A program made the position numbers and the translations under genes. The notes beneath the pieces are model-generated. The model did no database searches and was not told the origin of the DNA. It worked only from the letters and a program-made list of their open reading frames with translations. 64,000 bases of DNA, from positions 235,376-299,375 of the forward strand of contig DASVQB010000041.1 of assembly GCA_036389295.1 (NCBI GenBank), given 5' to 3'. Of this stretch, positions 36,259 to 46,829 are shown one piece after another. Origin of the DNA: AC-37 sp036389295. GTDB taxonomy: Bacteria > Actinomycetota > Thermoleophilia > Solirubrobacterales > Thermoleophilaceae. Position 1 is the stretch's first letter; each line of letters opens with the position of its first letter.

Positions 36259-37179
36259 TCAGCCGTCGCGCTCCAGGTACGCGCGGTAGAGCCGGTTCGC
36301 GCTCTCGCCGGTCAGCTTCGCGACCACCGCGGCGGCCGGGCGGGGGCGGGCGCCGGCGTCCACGAGGCGGGCGAGCGCGTCGAGGGCACCGGCCCCGGCC
36401 CCGGCCCGCCGATCGTCCGCCGCCCCCACGACCAGCACCACCTCCCCGCGGGGCGGCTCGGCTCGGTAGCGCTCGGCCAGCTCGCGGGCGGTGCCGCGGA
36501 CGACCTCCTCGTGCACCTTCGTCAGCTCGCGGCAGACCGCGGCCGGCCGGTCCGGGTCGAGCTCAACCAGCGCCTCGAGGGTCGCCGGGAGCCGGCGCGG
36601 CGACTCGAACGCGACCAGGGTCCCGCCGGGCTCGAGGAGCACCTCGCGGAGCTTCCCGCCCCCGCGCGGCAGGAACCCGACGAACCGCCAGCGGTCGGCC
36701 GGCAGCGCGGACGCGACGAGCCCGGCGAGGGCCGCGCTCGGTCCGGGCAGCACCTCGACGGCGACCCCGGCCGCCGCGCACGCCCGCACCAGCACGTAGC
36801 CGGGGTCGGAGATCAGCGGCATCCCGGCGTCCGACACGAGCGCGACCGTCTCCCCCGCCCGCATCCGCTCCACGAGCTGCGCCGCCCGCGCCTCCTCGTT
36901 GTGCTCGTGGTACGAGACGAGCGGGGCGCTCACGCCGTAGCGCTCCAGCAGCTTGCCGGTCCGGCGCGTGTCCTCGCACGCCACCACGTCCGCCTCGCGC
37001 AGCGACGCGAGCACGCGCAGGGTGACGTCCTCGAAGTTCCCGATGGGAGTCGGGCACACGACAAGCCGGCCGACCCCGGCGGAGCCGCCCCCGGGGCCCG
37101 GCGGCGCGGAGCCGCCCGCGGAGCCGCGCCCCGGGGAGGCGCCCGCAGCACCGGACCGTCCGGAGCCGCCCGCCCCCAC
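36259..37179 (-). CDS. rsmI: 16S rRNA 2'-O-ribose C1402 methyltransferase RsmI
   Basis: About 306 residues. The core has the tetrapyrrole-methylase fold with VVCPTPIGNFEDVTLRVL, ACEDTRRTGKLLERY, VSDAGMPLISDPGYV and LPGPSAAL. The only start compatible with the core is GTG 37179, two bases after the ROK stop. This adds an unusual N-terminal stretch of about 38 residues made almost only of Gly, Ser, Ala and Pro. The enzyme modifies the decoding centre. Confidence 0.93.
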   Translation of the reverse strand: MGAGGSGRSGAAGASPGRGSAGGSAPPGPGGGSAGVGRLVVCPTPIGNFEDVTLRVLASLREADVVACEDTRRTGKLLERYGVSAPLVSYHEHNEEARAAQLVERMRAGETVALVSDAGMPLISDPGYVLVRACAAAGVAVEVLPGPSAALAGLVASALPADRWRFVGFLPRGGGKLREVLLEPGGTLVAFESPRRLPATLEALVELDPDRPAAVCRELTKVHEEVVRGTARELAERYRAEPPRGEVVLVVGAADDRRAGAGAGALDALARLVDAGARPRPAAAVVAKLTGESANRLYRAYLERDG

Positions 37180-37181
37180 GG

Positions 37182-38138
<957 letters not shown>

Positions 38139-38160
38139 GGAGGGACGGTATACACGGGCC

Positions 38161-39303
38161 ATGCCCGACGATCCCCCCGGCCGCGAGACGCGGCCCGACC
38201 GGCGCGCCCGGCCCGACCGGCCCGAGTACCGGGTCTACCGCTCGCGCCGCTCGCTCCTCGACCGCCTGCGCCCGTCCGGCTCGGGCGGCGCGCCGCTGGG
38301 CGGCCTCGGACGGCGCCGCCGGGCCGACCGCCCGCCGCCCGGCCCGCCGGGCGCGCCGCCGCCCGCCCGCCGCGGGCGGCGCCCGCCGCTGCGCCGCGCC
38401 CTCCGCTGGGCCGTCCTGCTCGCGGCCGCGTGGGTCCTGCTCTCGCTCGTGGTCTTCATGGTCAGCGCCCAGACCCAGGAGGGCGTCTCCGACCGGACCG
38501 AGCGCGCGCTGTCGCGCGGCGGCAGCCTGCTGACCGGCAGCACGATCCTCGTCCTCGGCTCCGACGCCCGCCCCAAGGGCACCAGGGAGCCCGGCGCGGC
38601 CGGCTCGTCCTCGCGCGCGGACAGCATCATGCTGCTCCACGTCGGCTTCGGGAGCGTCCGCAAGCTGTCGATCCTGCGCGACTCGTTCGCCGAGATCCCC
38701 GGCGCCCAGCCGCAGAAGATCAACGCCGCCTACGCCATCGGCGGAGCCGCGCTCACCATCAGGACCGTGGAGGCGTTCATGGGCAACGGCCTCGAGATCA
38801 ACCACGTCATCGAGGTCGACTTCTCGAACTTCCCCAAGCTGATCGACTCGCTGGGCGGCGTCGACGTGACGCTGAAGCGCTGCCTCAAGTCGAACCGGTT
38901 CGGCGACAAGCGGGTCAAGCTCGGCCGCGGCGAGCACCACCTGAGCGGCCGCGAGGCGCTCCGGTTCGCGCGCGTGAGGAAGAACCTGTGCGCGCCGAAC
39001 GAGGACGACCGGGCGCGCGCCGCCCGCCAGCAGCAGGTGCTCGCCTCGATGCGGTCGAAGCTCGTCTCGCCGCGGCACTGGCCGAGCACGTTCGTCAGGC
39101 TGCCGTGGATCTCGTGGGAGGCCCCGCGGGCGCTCCGGTCGGACATGAGGGGGCCCGGCCTGCTCGCCCTGTTCACCGACCTCCTCACCGGCGGCGCCGG
39201 CAGGACGCGGGTCCTGAAGCCGACGGGGCTGGGCCCCGCGGGGAGCCTGATCGTCTCGGAGGACGCGCGCGCCCGGGCCGTGCGGGAGCTGACCGGGGAC
39301 TGA
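38161..39303 (+). CDS. LytR-CpsA-Psr (LCP) family protein
   Basis: A 380-residue membrane-anchored protein: a basic Pro/Arg/Gly-rich cytosolic N-terminus (1-80), a membrane helix (about 83-102) and an external LCP domain with VLGSDAR, ADSIMLLHV, LSILRDSF, KINAAYAIGG and RFARVRKN. LCP enzymes transfer undecaprenyl-linked glycopolymers onto peptidoglycan. The ATG at 38161 is 12 bases after a TATACA element (38149-38154), suggesting a nearly leaderless mRNA. It is divergent from the ROK kinase. Confidence 0.9.
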   Translation: MPDDPPGRETRPDRRARPDRPEYRVYRSRRSLLDRLRPSGSGGAPLGGLGRRRRADRPPPGPPGAPPPARRGRRPPLRRALRWAVLLAAAWVLLSLVVFMVSAQTQEGVSDRTERALSRGGSLLTGSTILVLGSDARPKGTREPGAAGSSSRADSIMLLHVGFGSVRKLSILRDSFAEIPGAQPQKINAAYAIGGAALTIRTVEAFMGNGLEINHVIEVDFSNFPKLIDSLGGVDVTLKRCLKSNRFGDKRVKLGRGEHHLSGREALRFARVRKNLCAPNEDDRARAARQQQVLASMRSKLVSPRHWPSTFVRLPWISWEAPRALRSDMRGPGLLALFTDLLTGGAGRTRVLKPTGLGPAGSLIVSEDARARAVRELTGD

Positions 39304-39361
39304 TCGCGGCGCGGCGCCGTCGCGACCCGGCGGTCGTGGGCCGGCGCCCGTGCGGGGGCGG

Positions 39362-39691
<330 letters not shown>

Positions 39692-39738
39692 CGGCGGTCC
39701 GAGTATATGGGCGCGGCCGGGCCCCGACGGGCGCTCGG

Positions 39739-39873
39739 CTAGGCGGCCTGCGTGCCCGCTTCGGCCGCTGGCGGCCGCGGCGCGTCCAGGTCCTCGAGGA
39801 GCGAGACCCTCATCGAGTGCCACACGAGCCAGGCGGCGACATGGCTTGTTGCTCTTACGGCCTTGGTAACCAT
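39739..39873 (-). CDS. Possible 44-residue protein, doubtful
   Basis: A short frame (begins MVTKAVRATSHVAAWLVW) in the 298-base gap between the FmdB and glyS starts. Its first codons are AT-richer than the window average, which may simply reflect promoter DNA. There is no ribosome site and no family match that I recognise. The rest of the gap (39874-39989) shows no other feature except the likely glyS promoter, including TAGATT at 39981-39986. Confidence 0.25.
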   Translation of the reverse strand: MVTKAVRATSHVAAWLVWHSMRVSLLEDLDAPRPPAAEAGTQAA

Positions 39874-39989
39874 GGGAGCTAACCCGATCTCCACCCTACA
39901 GCAGCCACCCGACGCCGGCGAGGTCCAAAAACCCGCTATTAGCGGGGCATAGGTGGGCTCCCGCGCGCCAGGACTTGCTCTAGATTGCG

Positions 39990-41429
39990 ATGAGAATGGC
40001 AACCGAGGGCGAAGGAACCGCGGTGGGCGGCGGCGAAGCGAGCGGCGTGGCGACCGAGGGCGGCGAGGCGACCGGCACGGCGGCCGAGGCCGTGACGATG
40101 GACAAGATCGTCGCCCTCTGCAAGCGGCGCGGGTTCATCTTCCAGTCGTCCGAGATCTACGGCGGGCTCGCCTCGACCTACGACCTCGGGCACTACGGCG
40201 TCCTCCTGAAGACGAACGTGAAGTCCGAGTGGTGGCGGGCGATGATCCGCGAGCGCGACGACGTCGTGGCCATCGACGCGGCGATCCTCATGCACCCCCG
40301 GACGTGGGAGGCCTCCGGCCACCTGGAGGGGTTCACGGACCCCCTCGTCCAGTGCCTCGGCGACTGCAAGCGGCGCTGGCGCGAGGACCACCTGCGGGAG
40401 GCCCAGCCGGAGGGCGAGCTCCGCTGCCCCGAGTGCGGCGGCGAGCTGTCCGAGCCGCGCCAGTTCAACCTCATGTTCAAGACGCACATGGGGCCGGTGG
40501 AGGAGGCCGGCGCGGTGGTCTACCTCCGCCCGGAGACCGCCCAGGGGATCTTCGTGAACTTCAAGAACGTCCTCCAGTTCTCCCGCAAGCGGCCGCCGTT
40601 CGGGATCGCGCAGGTCGGCAAGTCGTTCCGCAACGAGATCACGCCCGGCAACTTCATCTTCCGCACGCGCGAGTTCGAGCAGATGGAGATGGAGTTCTTC
40701 GTGCCGCCGGACGAGACCGACCGCTGGTACGAGTACTGGCTCGCCGAGCGCAGGCGCTGGTACGAGGAGCTCGGGATCCGGCCCGACCACCTGCGGCTGC
40801 GCGCCCACGAGCAGGACGAGCTGTCCCACTACTCGAGCGCGACCTCGGACGTCGAGTACCTGTTCCCGATCGGCTGGTCGGAGCTCGAGGGCATCGCCAA
40901 CCGCGGCGACTTCGACCTCACCCAGCACGCGAAGTCCTCCGGGGAGAAGCTCGAGTACGTCGACTCGGCGACCGGCGACCGCTACGTGCCCCACGTGGTC
41001 GAGCCCGCGGCCGGCGCCGACCGGGCGATGCTGGCGTTCATGGTCGACGCCTACGACGAGGAGGAGGTCGAGGGCCGCCAGCGGGTGGTCCTGCGGCTCC
41101 ACCCCCGGCTCGCGCCCGTGAAGGTCGCGGTCCTCCCGCTCGTGAACAAGGACGGCCAGCCGGAGCTCGCCCGCGAGATATACGAGGACCTCCGGCGCCG
41201 GATGCCCGCCGAGTACGACGCCGGCGGGTCGATCGGCAAGCGCTACCGCCGCCAGGACGAGATCGGCACGCCGTGGGGCGTGACGGTCGACCACCAGACG
41301 CTCGAGGACCGGACGGTCACGCTTCGCGACCGCGACTCGCTCGACCAGTCGCGCTACCCGATCGACGAGCTCGGGGCCGAGCTGGAGCGCCGGCTCGGCG
41401 AGCCCTGGCGCAGCCCGAAGCTGGGCTGA
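39990..41429 (+). CDS. glyS: Glycyl-tRNA synthetase (dimeric type)
   Basis: A 479-residue class II synthetase of the eukaryote/archaeal-like alpha2 type. It shows IVALCKRRGFIFQSSEIYGG, the CPECGG region, motif 2 FRNEITPGNFIFRTREFEQMEMEFF, and motif 3 plus the anticodon domain (KVAVLPLVNKDG). An N-terminal extension of about 36 residues rich in Gly, Glu, Ala and Thr precedes the conserved MDKIVALC; the real start may be ATG 40098 instead. A TAGATT -10-like hexamer four bases before the first ATG favours the upstream, nearly leaderless start. Confidence 0.95.
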   Translation: MRMATEGEGTAVGGGEASGVATEGGEATGTAAEAVTMDKIVALCKRRGFIFQSSEIYGGLASTYDLGHYGVLLKTNVKSEWWRAMIRERDDVVAIDAAILMHPRTWEASGHLEGFTDPLVQCLGDCKRRWREDHLREAQPEGELRCPECGGELSEPRQFNLMFKTHMGPVEEAGAVVYLRPETAQGIFVNFKNVLQFSRKRPPFGIAQVGKSFRNEITPGNFIFRTREFEQMEMEFFVPPDETDRWYEYWLAERRRWYEELGIRPDHLRLRAHEQDELSHYSSATSDVEYLFPIGWSELEGIANRGDFDLTQHAKSSGEKLEYVDSATGDRYVPHVVEPAAGADRAMLAFMVDAYDEEEVEGRQRVVLRLHPRLAPVKVAVLPLVNKDGQPELAREIYEDLRRRMPAEYDAGGSIGKRYRRQDEIGTPWGVTVDHQTLEDRTVTLRDRDSLDQSRYPIDELGAELERRLGEPWRSPKLG

Positions 41430-41433
41430 GCGG

Positions 41434-42303
41434 CTACGGGCGCCGCAGCGCCCGCTCCACGACCCGCCGCGCGGCCTCGAGCGACGAGCGCCGCAGGCGG
41501 TGCGGACGGTCGCAGGCGCGGTGCCGGCAGGGCTCGCCGCCCGCTCCCACGCCGAGCTTGAGACCGCGCATGCCGAGCAGCTCGAACTCGCGGTGGTCGG
41601 AGTTGCCGGTGCCGTCGTCGCGCACCCACCGGGCGGCGACGCCGGCGCGGCGGGCGGCCGCGAGCAGCTCCCGCTCGACCCCCCGGCGCGGCGCGCCGGC
41701 CGGCGAGCGGAGCCAGAACGGCCGGTCGCGCCCGACCTCGTCGAGCGACAGCGCGTAGCGCAGCCGCCCGCGGAGCCCGCGGCGGCGCACGAGCCGGGCG
41801 AGCGCCAGCGCACCGAGGTGGTCCGGCGAGCCCGTGTACACCCGCTCCTCGGCGCCGGTCGCGACGAGCCACACGTCGCAGCCCGGCCGCGGTCCCGCGA
41901 GCCGCGGCGCCATCGCCGCGAGCACCCCGAGCCCGGAGGCGTTGTCGTTCGCGCCCGGGCCCCGGGGCGTCGAGTCGGTGTGCGCCATCGCGATCCGCAG
42001 GCAGCGGTGCGGGGTGTCGAGCACGCCGATCACGTTCCGCGACCGGCCGCGGCCCGGGACGTCGAACCGCTGGACCTCGACGGCGAGGCCCGCCGCCCGG
42101 AAGGCGTCCCGCATCCGCAGGTGCGTCCGGCGCTCCGCGGCTCCGGCCGCCGGGCGCGGCCCGTCGCGCGCCACCCGGACCGCGAAGTCGCGCGCGTCGG
42201 TGTCGGGCCCGGCCGCCGGAGCCGCGACCCCGCTCGCGATCGCCGCGGCGGCCGCGATGGCGACCGCCGCCGCGCCGAGCCGGCGGCCTCGTGTGAGATC
42301 CAT
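41434..42303 (-). CDS. Secreted M28-family zinc peptidase
   Basis: A 289-residue exported protein: a signal peptide (about 1-30) and an M28 aminopeptidase fold. Metal and catalytic residues are visible in MAHTDST, GANDNASG, TGAEE and LDEVG, plus a C-terminal HRACDRPH stretch that may supply the last histidine. It likely removes N-terminal residues from peptides outside the cell. The ATG at 42303 was chosen over nearby GTGs. It faces glyS tail to tail with four bases between stops. Confidence 0.85.
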   Translation of the reverse strand: MDLTRGRRLGAAAVAIAAAAAIASGVAAPAAGPDTDARDFAVRVARDGPRPAAGAAERRTHLRMRDAFRAAGLAVEVQRFDVPGRGRSRNVIGVLDTPHRCLRIAMAHTDSTPRGPGANDNASGLGVLAAMAPRLAGPRPGCDVWLVATGAEERVYTGSPDHLGALALARLVRRRGLRGRLRYALSLDEVGRDRPFWLRSPAGAPRRGVERELLAAARRAGVAARWVRDDGTGNSDHREFELLGMRGLKLGVGAGGEPCRHRACDRPHRLRRSSLEAARRVVERALRRP

Positions 42304-42381
42304 CACCCTCACGTTAGGCGGGTGCGGACCGCCGCGGCTGAGCGTAGACTGGCCGTCCGGCCAACTTCCAGGAGGCAGCGC

Positions 42382-43659
42382 ATGGCGACGGCGACCGAGA
42401 CCCGGCGGATGGCGATCGACGACGTGTCCTACGAGGACCTGTACCGCCGCTGGGAGCAGGGCAACTGGAGCGCCTACGACCTCGACTTCACCCAGGACCG
42501 GGTCGACTGGCACGAGACCTTCGGCGACCTCGAGCGCCGCGCCGCGCTCTGGAACTACGCCCTCTTCTTCCACGGCGAGGACTCGGTCACCGACAACCTG
42601 TCGCCCTACATCGACGCCGCCCCGCTCGAGGAGCAGAAGTACTTCCTGGCCACGCAGCAGGTCGACGAGGCCCGCCACTCGGTCTTCTTCAAGCGCTTCA
42701 TGCACGAGGTCGTCGAGGCCGGCGACGGCACGGTCGCCGGCTCGCTCGAGGCCACGCGGCCCGAGCTGACCTGGGGCTTCCGCAAGACGTTCGACCTGCT
42801 CGACGACGTCGCCGACAGCCTCCGCCGCGACCGCTCGATCCCCAACTTCGCGCGCGCGATCACGATGTACCACCTGATCGTCGAGGCGAGCCTCGCCCAG
42901 CCGGGCCAGCACTTCATCGAGGGCTACGTGACCGAGCGCGGCATCCTGCCCGGCTTCGGCGCCGGCATGGTGAACATCTCGCGCGACGAGCAGCGCCACA
43001 TCGGGTTCGGCGTCAAGTGCCTCTCGGACCTGCTCAAGCAGGACCCCGACTGCGCCCACGCCGTGGCCGGCCTGATCCGCGAGGTCCGGACGTTCGCCGC
43101 CGCGGTGTTCGTCCCGCCGAACTGGGACCGCCGCTACACCGAGGTCTTCGGCAAGACCGCCGAGGAGATCTACGAGACCGGCCTGATCTCGCTCGAGCAG
43201 AAGCTCCGGGCCGCCGGCCTGCCGCTCGAGGAGATGCCGGGCGCGCCTCCGATCCCGATCGACCTGACCCCGCGCGAGCGGGCCCAGCGCGCGCTCGCGA
43301 TGCTCCAGGCGGGCTACCTCGGCGAGAAGACCGGCCCGCCCGACCCGCACAAGGCGGAGCTCCTGTTCGACATCCTCAAGCGGTCGGTCGACACGAGCGG
43401 GACGAACGGCTCGCCCACCACCATCGCCTGGGAGTTCCGCGACGCCGAGCCGTGGTTCCTCCGCATCGACAACGGGTCGACGGAGGCGCAGGCCGGGCGG
43501 GTCGAGAACGCCGACCTGACGTTCCGCTGCCGGTTCGAGGACTGGGTCGACATCGTGGCCCAGCGCCGCGACCCGCGGATCGCGATGGCCACCGGCAAGC
43601 TGCGCCCGCGCGGCAACCTGCGGCTGCTGCTCCGGATGCAGAAGCTGTTCGGCCGCTGA
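42382..43659 (+). CDS. R2-like di-iron oxidase fused to a C-terminal SCP2 domain
   Basis: A 425-residue two-domain protein. Residues 40-300 have a ferritin-like R2 fold with all six metal ligands: E66, E96-x2-H99, E168 and E203-x2-H206. This resembles ribonucleotide reductase beta and the R2-like ligand-binding oxidases (R2lox), which bind a fatty acid. Residues 310-425 form an SCP2 lipid-carrier domain (FEDWVDIVAQRRDP, KLRPRGNLRLLLRMQKLF). GGAGG lies six bases before the ATG. No radical-transfer tyrosine or nrdE is evident, so lipid oxidation is more likely than nucleotide reduction. It is followed by an alpha/beta hydrolase and an MMPL exporter. Confidence 0.85.
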   Translation: MATATETRRMAIDDVSYEDLYRRWEQGNWSAYDLDFTQDRVDWHETFGDLERRAALWNYALFFHGEDSVTDNLSPYIDAAPLEEQKYFLATQQVDEARHSVFFKRFMHEVVEAGDGTVAGSLEATRPELTWGFRKTFDLLDDVADSLRRDRSIPNFARAITMYHLIVEASLAQPGQHFIEGYVTERGILPGFGAGMVNISRDEQRHIGFGVKCLSDLLKQDPDCAHAVAGLIREVRTFAAAVFVPPNWDRRYTEVFGKTAEEIYETGLISLEQKLRAAGLPLEEMPGAPPIPIDLTPRERAQRALAMLQAGYLGEKTGPPDPHKAELLFDILKRSVDTSGTNGSPTTIAWEFRDAEPWFLRIDNGSTEAQAGRVENADLTFRCRFEDWVDIVAQRRDPRIAMATGKLRPRGNLRLLLRMQKLFGR

Positions 43660-43705
43660 GCGCGGGCCGCCGCGCGACGCGGGAGCCACGACGGCCGCGC
43701 CGGAG

Positions 43706-44494
43706 CTGAGCCACGAGCGCCGCGGCCGCGGCGCGCCGCTCGTCCTCGTGCACGGGATCGGCGGCGAGTGGCGGGCCTGGGAGCCGGTCCTCGACCCGCT
43801 CGTCGCGGCCGGCCGCGAGGTGGTGGCCGTGGACATGCCCGGCTTCGGGGGCTCGCCGCGCCTGCCGCATGGCGAGCCGTGCGGGCCGGCGGCGCTCGCC
43901 GCGGCCGTGGCGGACTTCGTGCGCGCGCGCGTGTCGGACGAGCCGGTCGACCTCGTCGGCCACTCGCTGGGCGGCTGGGTGGTGCTGGAGATGGCGAAGC
44001 TCGGCGCGGCGCGGACCGTCACCGCCGTCGCCCCCGCCGGGTTCTGGACGCCGCGCGAGAGCCGCTTCGCCAGGGGGGCGCTGACCGCCGCGCACTGGGC
44101 CGCCCGACGCGCGCTGCCCGTGCTCTCGCGCGCGTACGGCACGCCGCTGAAGGGGCCGCTGCTCCGCCAGCAGTTCACCCACCCCGAGCGCGTGCCGCCC
44201 GAGGCGGCGCGGCGGCTCTCCGAGGCGCTGGCCCGGTCGACCGGCTGGGGCGACGTGCTGGACGCGATGCACCGCGACCGCTTCCGCGACGGCCACGCGG
44301 TCGCGGCGCCGACCACCTTCGTCTGGGGCACGGACGACCGGCTGATCCTCTCGCGCCAGGCGCCGCGCGGCCCCCGGGCGGTGCCCGGCGCGCGGCTCGC
44401 GATGGTGCCGGAGACGGGCCACTTCCCGCACTGGGAGGACCCGGACGCGGTGGTGGCGGCTGTGCTCGAGCGGGCCGGCGGCGGCGCCGGCTAG
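43706..44494 (+). CDS. Alpha/beta hydrolase (start uncertain)
   Basis: About 262 residues. It has the family order: oxyanion loop HGIGGEW, nucleophile elbow GHSLGGW, acid in WGTDDR and base in TGHFPHWED. The substrate is unknown. Homology clearly begins before the first canonical start (GTG 43748): the codons ahead read LSHERRGRGAPLVLV, the usual first strand. No ATG, GTG or TTG lies in that frame back to the end of the upstream gene. I placed the start at CTG 43706; this is a guess. The stop shares a CTAG with the MMPL stop on the other strand. Confidence 0.85.
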   Translation: MSHERRGRGAPLVLVHGIGGEWRAWEPVLDPLVAAGREVVAVDMPGFGGSPRLPHGEPCGPAALAAAVADFVRARVSDEPVDLVGHSLGGWVVLEMAKLGAARTVTAVAPAGFWTPRESRFARGALTAAHWAARRALPVLSRAYGTPLKGPLLRQQFTHPERVPPEAARRLSEALARSTGWGDVLDAMHRDRFRDGHAVAAPTTFVWGTDDRLILSRQAPRGPRAVPGARLAMVPETGHFPHWEDPDAVVAAVLERAGGGAG

Positions 44495-46716
44495 GCGCTG
44501 ACCGGAGCCTCGACGCGGCCCGGCGGCGTCGATCCCTCGAACGCCGCGCGCGGCAGGACCCGGTCGAGCGAGCGCGGCAGCCACCAGTTCCAGCGGCCCA
44601 TGATCTCCATGGTCGCCGGCACGAGGATCAGCCGGACGAGCGACGCGTCGAGCGCGATCGCCACCGACAGCCCGAGCCCGATCTCCTTGATCGACGGCAC
44701 GCCGGTCAGCGCGAACACGGCGAAGACCGCCACCATGATCACCGCGGCGCTCGTGATGGTGCGCGCGCTGGCGGCCAGCCCCTGGGCGACCGCCAGCCGG
44801 TTGTCGCCGGTCGCCTCGTAGCGCTCCTTGATCCGGGTCAGCAGGAACACCTCGTAGTCCATCGACAGGCCGAACACGATCGCGAGCAGGAACGGCGGCG
44901 TCATCGCGTTCACGTAGCCGAGGTGATCGAAGCCGAGCACCCCGTCGAACCACCCCCACTGGAACGTCATGACGAGCACGCCGTAGGCCGCCGCGACCGA
45001 CAGCAGGTTCATCAGCACGGCCTTCAGCGGGAGGAGCACCGAGCGCAGCAGCACCAGCAGGACGAGGTAGCTGAACGCGAGGACGAACAGGAGGATCTTC
45101 CACATCGAGCCGGAGATCAGGTCGATGAAGTCCCGGTTGAACGCGGTCGGGCCGCCGACGTCCACGCGCGCGACGCGCTCCAGCGGGTTCGAGCCGGCGC
45201 GGAGCCGGGCGAGCAGCGCCTCGGCGCCGTCGCTCTCGTACTGGTCGCGCGGGGTGACCTCGACGATCGCCGCGCGCCCGTCGCGCGAGACCGTCGGGCG
45301 GCCGACGCGGGCGACGCCGCGGTCGCGGCGCGCCTCGGCAACGAACCGGTCGAGGGCCGCGCGGTTGCGGGCGTCCCCCGCGCGCCCGTCGTGGAAGCGG
45401 GCCATCGCGAACATCGGGCCGCTCGCCCCCTCGCCGACCGCCTTCGCCGCGAGCTCCGCGCCGACCCGCGTCTCCTCGTCCTTCGGGAACTGGACGAGCG
45501 CGCCGTTGCCCCACTCGAGCGACAGCGCCGGGTAGGCGAGCGCGAGCAGGGCGGCCGCGCTCAGGACGGCGGCCACGACCGGGCGGCGCATGACCCGCCG
45601 CGTCCAGCGGTGCCAGAAGCCCTCGCGCTCGACCTCGGGGTGCGAGGCCCCGCGCCTGCGCCGCGCGCTCGCCCACGCCCGCACGACCAGGCCGGACACG
45701 GTCGCGGCGCGGCCGCGCGCGTACGCCCTCCGGCCGAGCATGCTCATCAGCGCCGGCAGCAGGGTGACCGCGCCCAGGATCGAGATCGAGACGACGATGA
45801 TCGCGCCCTCGGCCAGCGAGCGAAGCGTCTGCGAGTTCACGAGGAAGAGGCCGGCCAGCGAGATCAGGACCGTGACGCCGGAGAACGCGACGGCGACGCC
45901 AGAGGTCCGGAGCGCGGTGCGGCGGGCGACGTCCGGCGCGCTCCCGCCCTGCACCTCCTCGCGGTAGCGCGCGAGGACGAACAGCGAGTAGTCGACGGCG
46001 ACTCCGATCCCGACCATCGACGCCGCGTTCGTCACGAACACGGACATCTCGGTGGCCTGCGAGATGAAGTAGATCTCGGCGCCGGTGAGCATGACGCTCG
46101 CGAAGCCGAGCGCGAGCGGGAGGGCGGCCGCCGCGAGCGACCCGAAGACCACGAGCAGGATCACCAGGACGATCGGGAAGCCGGCGCGCTCGGCGGACGC
46201 GAGGTCGCGCTTGCTCAGGTCCTGCATGCCGGCCCACAGCGCCTGCTGGCCAACGAGGTAGGTCCGCACGCGGCCGCTCTCGCCGACCGCCTCGTCGCGG
46301 AGGTCCCGGGCGGCGTCCGCGGTCTCGTTGCGCCTGCCGCTCGTGCGGACGGGGACGACGGCGACCCGGCGGTCGCCTACGCGTCGCAGCGGCGGGAGGG
46401 CGCTCGACGCCGGCACCGTCACGTGGTCGATCCGGTCGGCGGCGCGGCGGAAGCGGGCGAGGGCGGCGCGCAGGTCGGAGGCGTCGGCGCCCCGCTGGAG
46501 CTCGAGCACTCCGGCGAGCCGCTCGCGCTCGACGCCGGGGAAGCGGTCGAGGGAGCGGTCGACCGCGCGCGACTCGGATCCCGGCGAGCCGAAGCCGCCG
46601 GCCGTCAGGTGGTCGGTCTGGCGGAGAGCGAACGGCATCGCCGCCGCGAGGGCGACGAGCCAGACCGCCACGACGAGGCGCCGCCGACGCTCGACGAGGT
46701 CCGACAGCTTGTCCAT
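44491..46716 (-). CDS. MMPL/RND-family lipid or drug exporter
   Basis: A 741-residue membrane transporter with two repeats of one helix, a large outer domain and a cluster of helices. Typical motifs are AVDYSLFVLARYREE and GLSMDYEVFLLTRIKE, containing the Asp-Tyr pairs used for proton coupling. MMPL proteins export lipids or hydrophobic compounds in Actinobacteria. Start ATG 46716 (MDKLSDLVERRRR) is family-like; GTG 46728 is an alternative. It stands between the R2-SCP2/hydrolase genes and a TetR gene. Confidence 0.92.
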   Translation of the reverse strand: MDKLSDLVERRRRLVVAVWLVALAAAMPFALRQTDHLTAGGFGSPGSESRAVDRSLDRFPGVERERLAGVLELQRGADASDLRAALARFRRAADRIDHVTVPASSALPPLRRVGDRRVAVVPVRTSGRRNETADAARDLRDEAVGESGRVRTYLVGQQALWAGMQDLSKRDLASAERAGFPIVLVILLVVFGSLAAAALPLALGFASVMLTGAEIYFISQATEMSVFVTNAASMVGIGVAVDYSLFVLARYREEVQGGSAPDVARRTALRTSGVAVAFSGVTVLISLAGLFLVNSQTLRSLAEGAIIVVSISILGAVTLLPALMSMLGRRAYARGRAATVSGLVVRAWASARRRRGASHPEVEREGFWHRWTRRVMRRPVVAAVLSAAALLALAYPALSLEWGNGALVQFPKDEETRVGAELAAKAVGEGASGPMFAMARFHDGRAGDARNRAALDRFVAEARRDRGVARVGRPTVSRDGRAAIVEVTPRDQYESDGAEALLARLRAGSNPLERVARVDVGGPTAFNRDFIDLISGSMWKILLFVLAFSYLVLLVLLRSVLLPLKAVLMNLLSVAAAYGVLVMTFQWGWFDGVLGFDHLGYVNAMTPPFLLAIVFGLSMDYEVFLLTRIKERYEATGDNRLAVAQGLAASARTITSAAVIMVAVFAVFALTGVPSIKEIGLGLSVAIALDASLVRLILVPATMEIMGRWNWWLPRSLDRVLPRAAFEGSTPPGRVEAPVSA

Positions 46717-46731
46717 GGCGCGCTGCACTGG

Positions 46732-46741
46732 CTGGCTGGCC
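46732..46741. promoter_or_regulatory. Candidate TetR operator half-site upstream of the MMPL gene
   Basis: CTGGCTGGCC lies immediately upstream of the MMPL start. The same 10-mer occurs, in the other orientation, within the region upstream of the TetR gene (47523-47532). ACCGGT follows eight bases later (46749-46754). The shared motif suggests that the TetR protein controls both genes. Confidence 0.4.
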
Positions 46742-46829
46742 GAATTGAACCGGTCAGGCGCGGCTCGCCGGTGTGAAGTCGGTCACGCGGACCGCCCGCC
46801 TCCTCCGAGGCCGGGCCCGCGCCGCTCGG

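Noticed and set aside
42382..43659. Assigning the di-iron protein as nrdF/nrdB
   Set aside because: The SCP2 fusion, absence of a nearby large subunit and lack of a clear radical tyrosine make a ribonucleotide reductase role unlikely.
43768..46776. A 1002-codon open frame across the hydrolase and MMPL genes
   Set aside because: It is a shadow: composition is Arg/Asp/His-rich, it crosses two real genes, and it has no recognisable domain.
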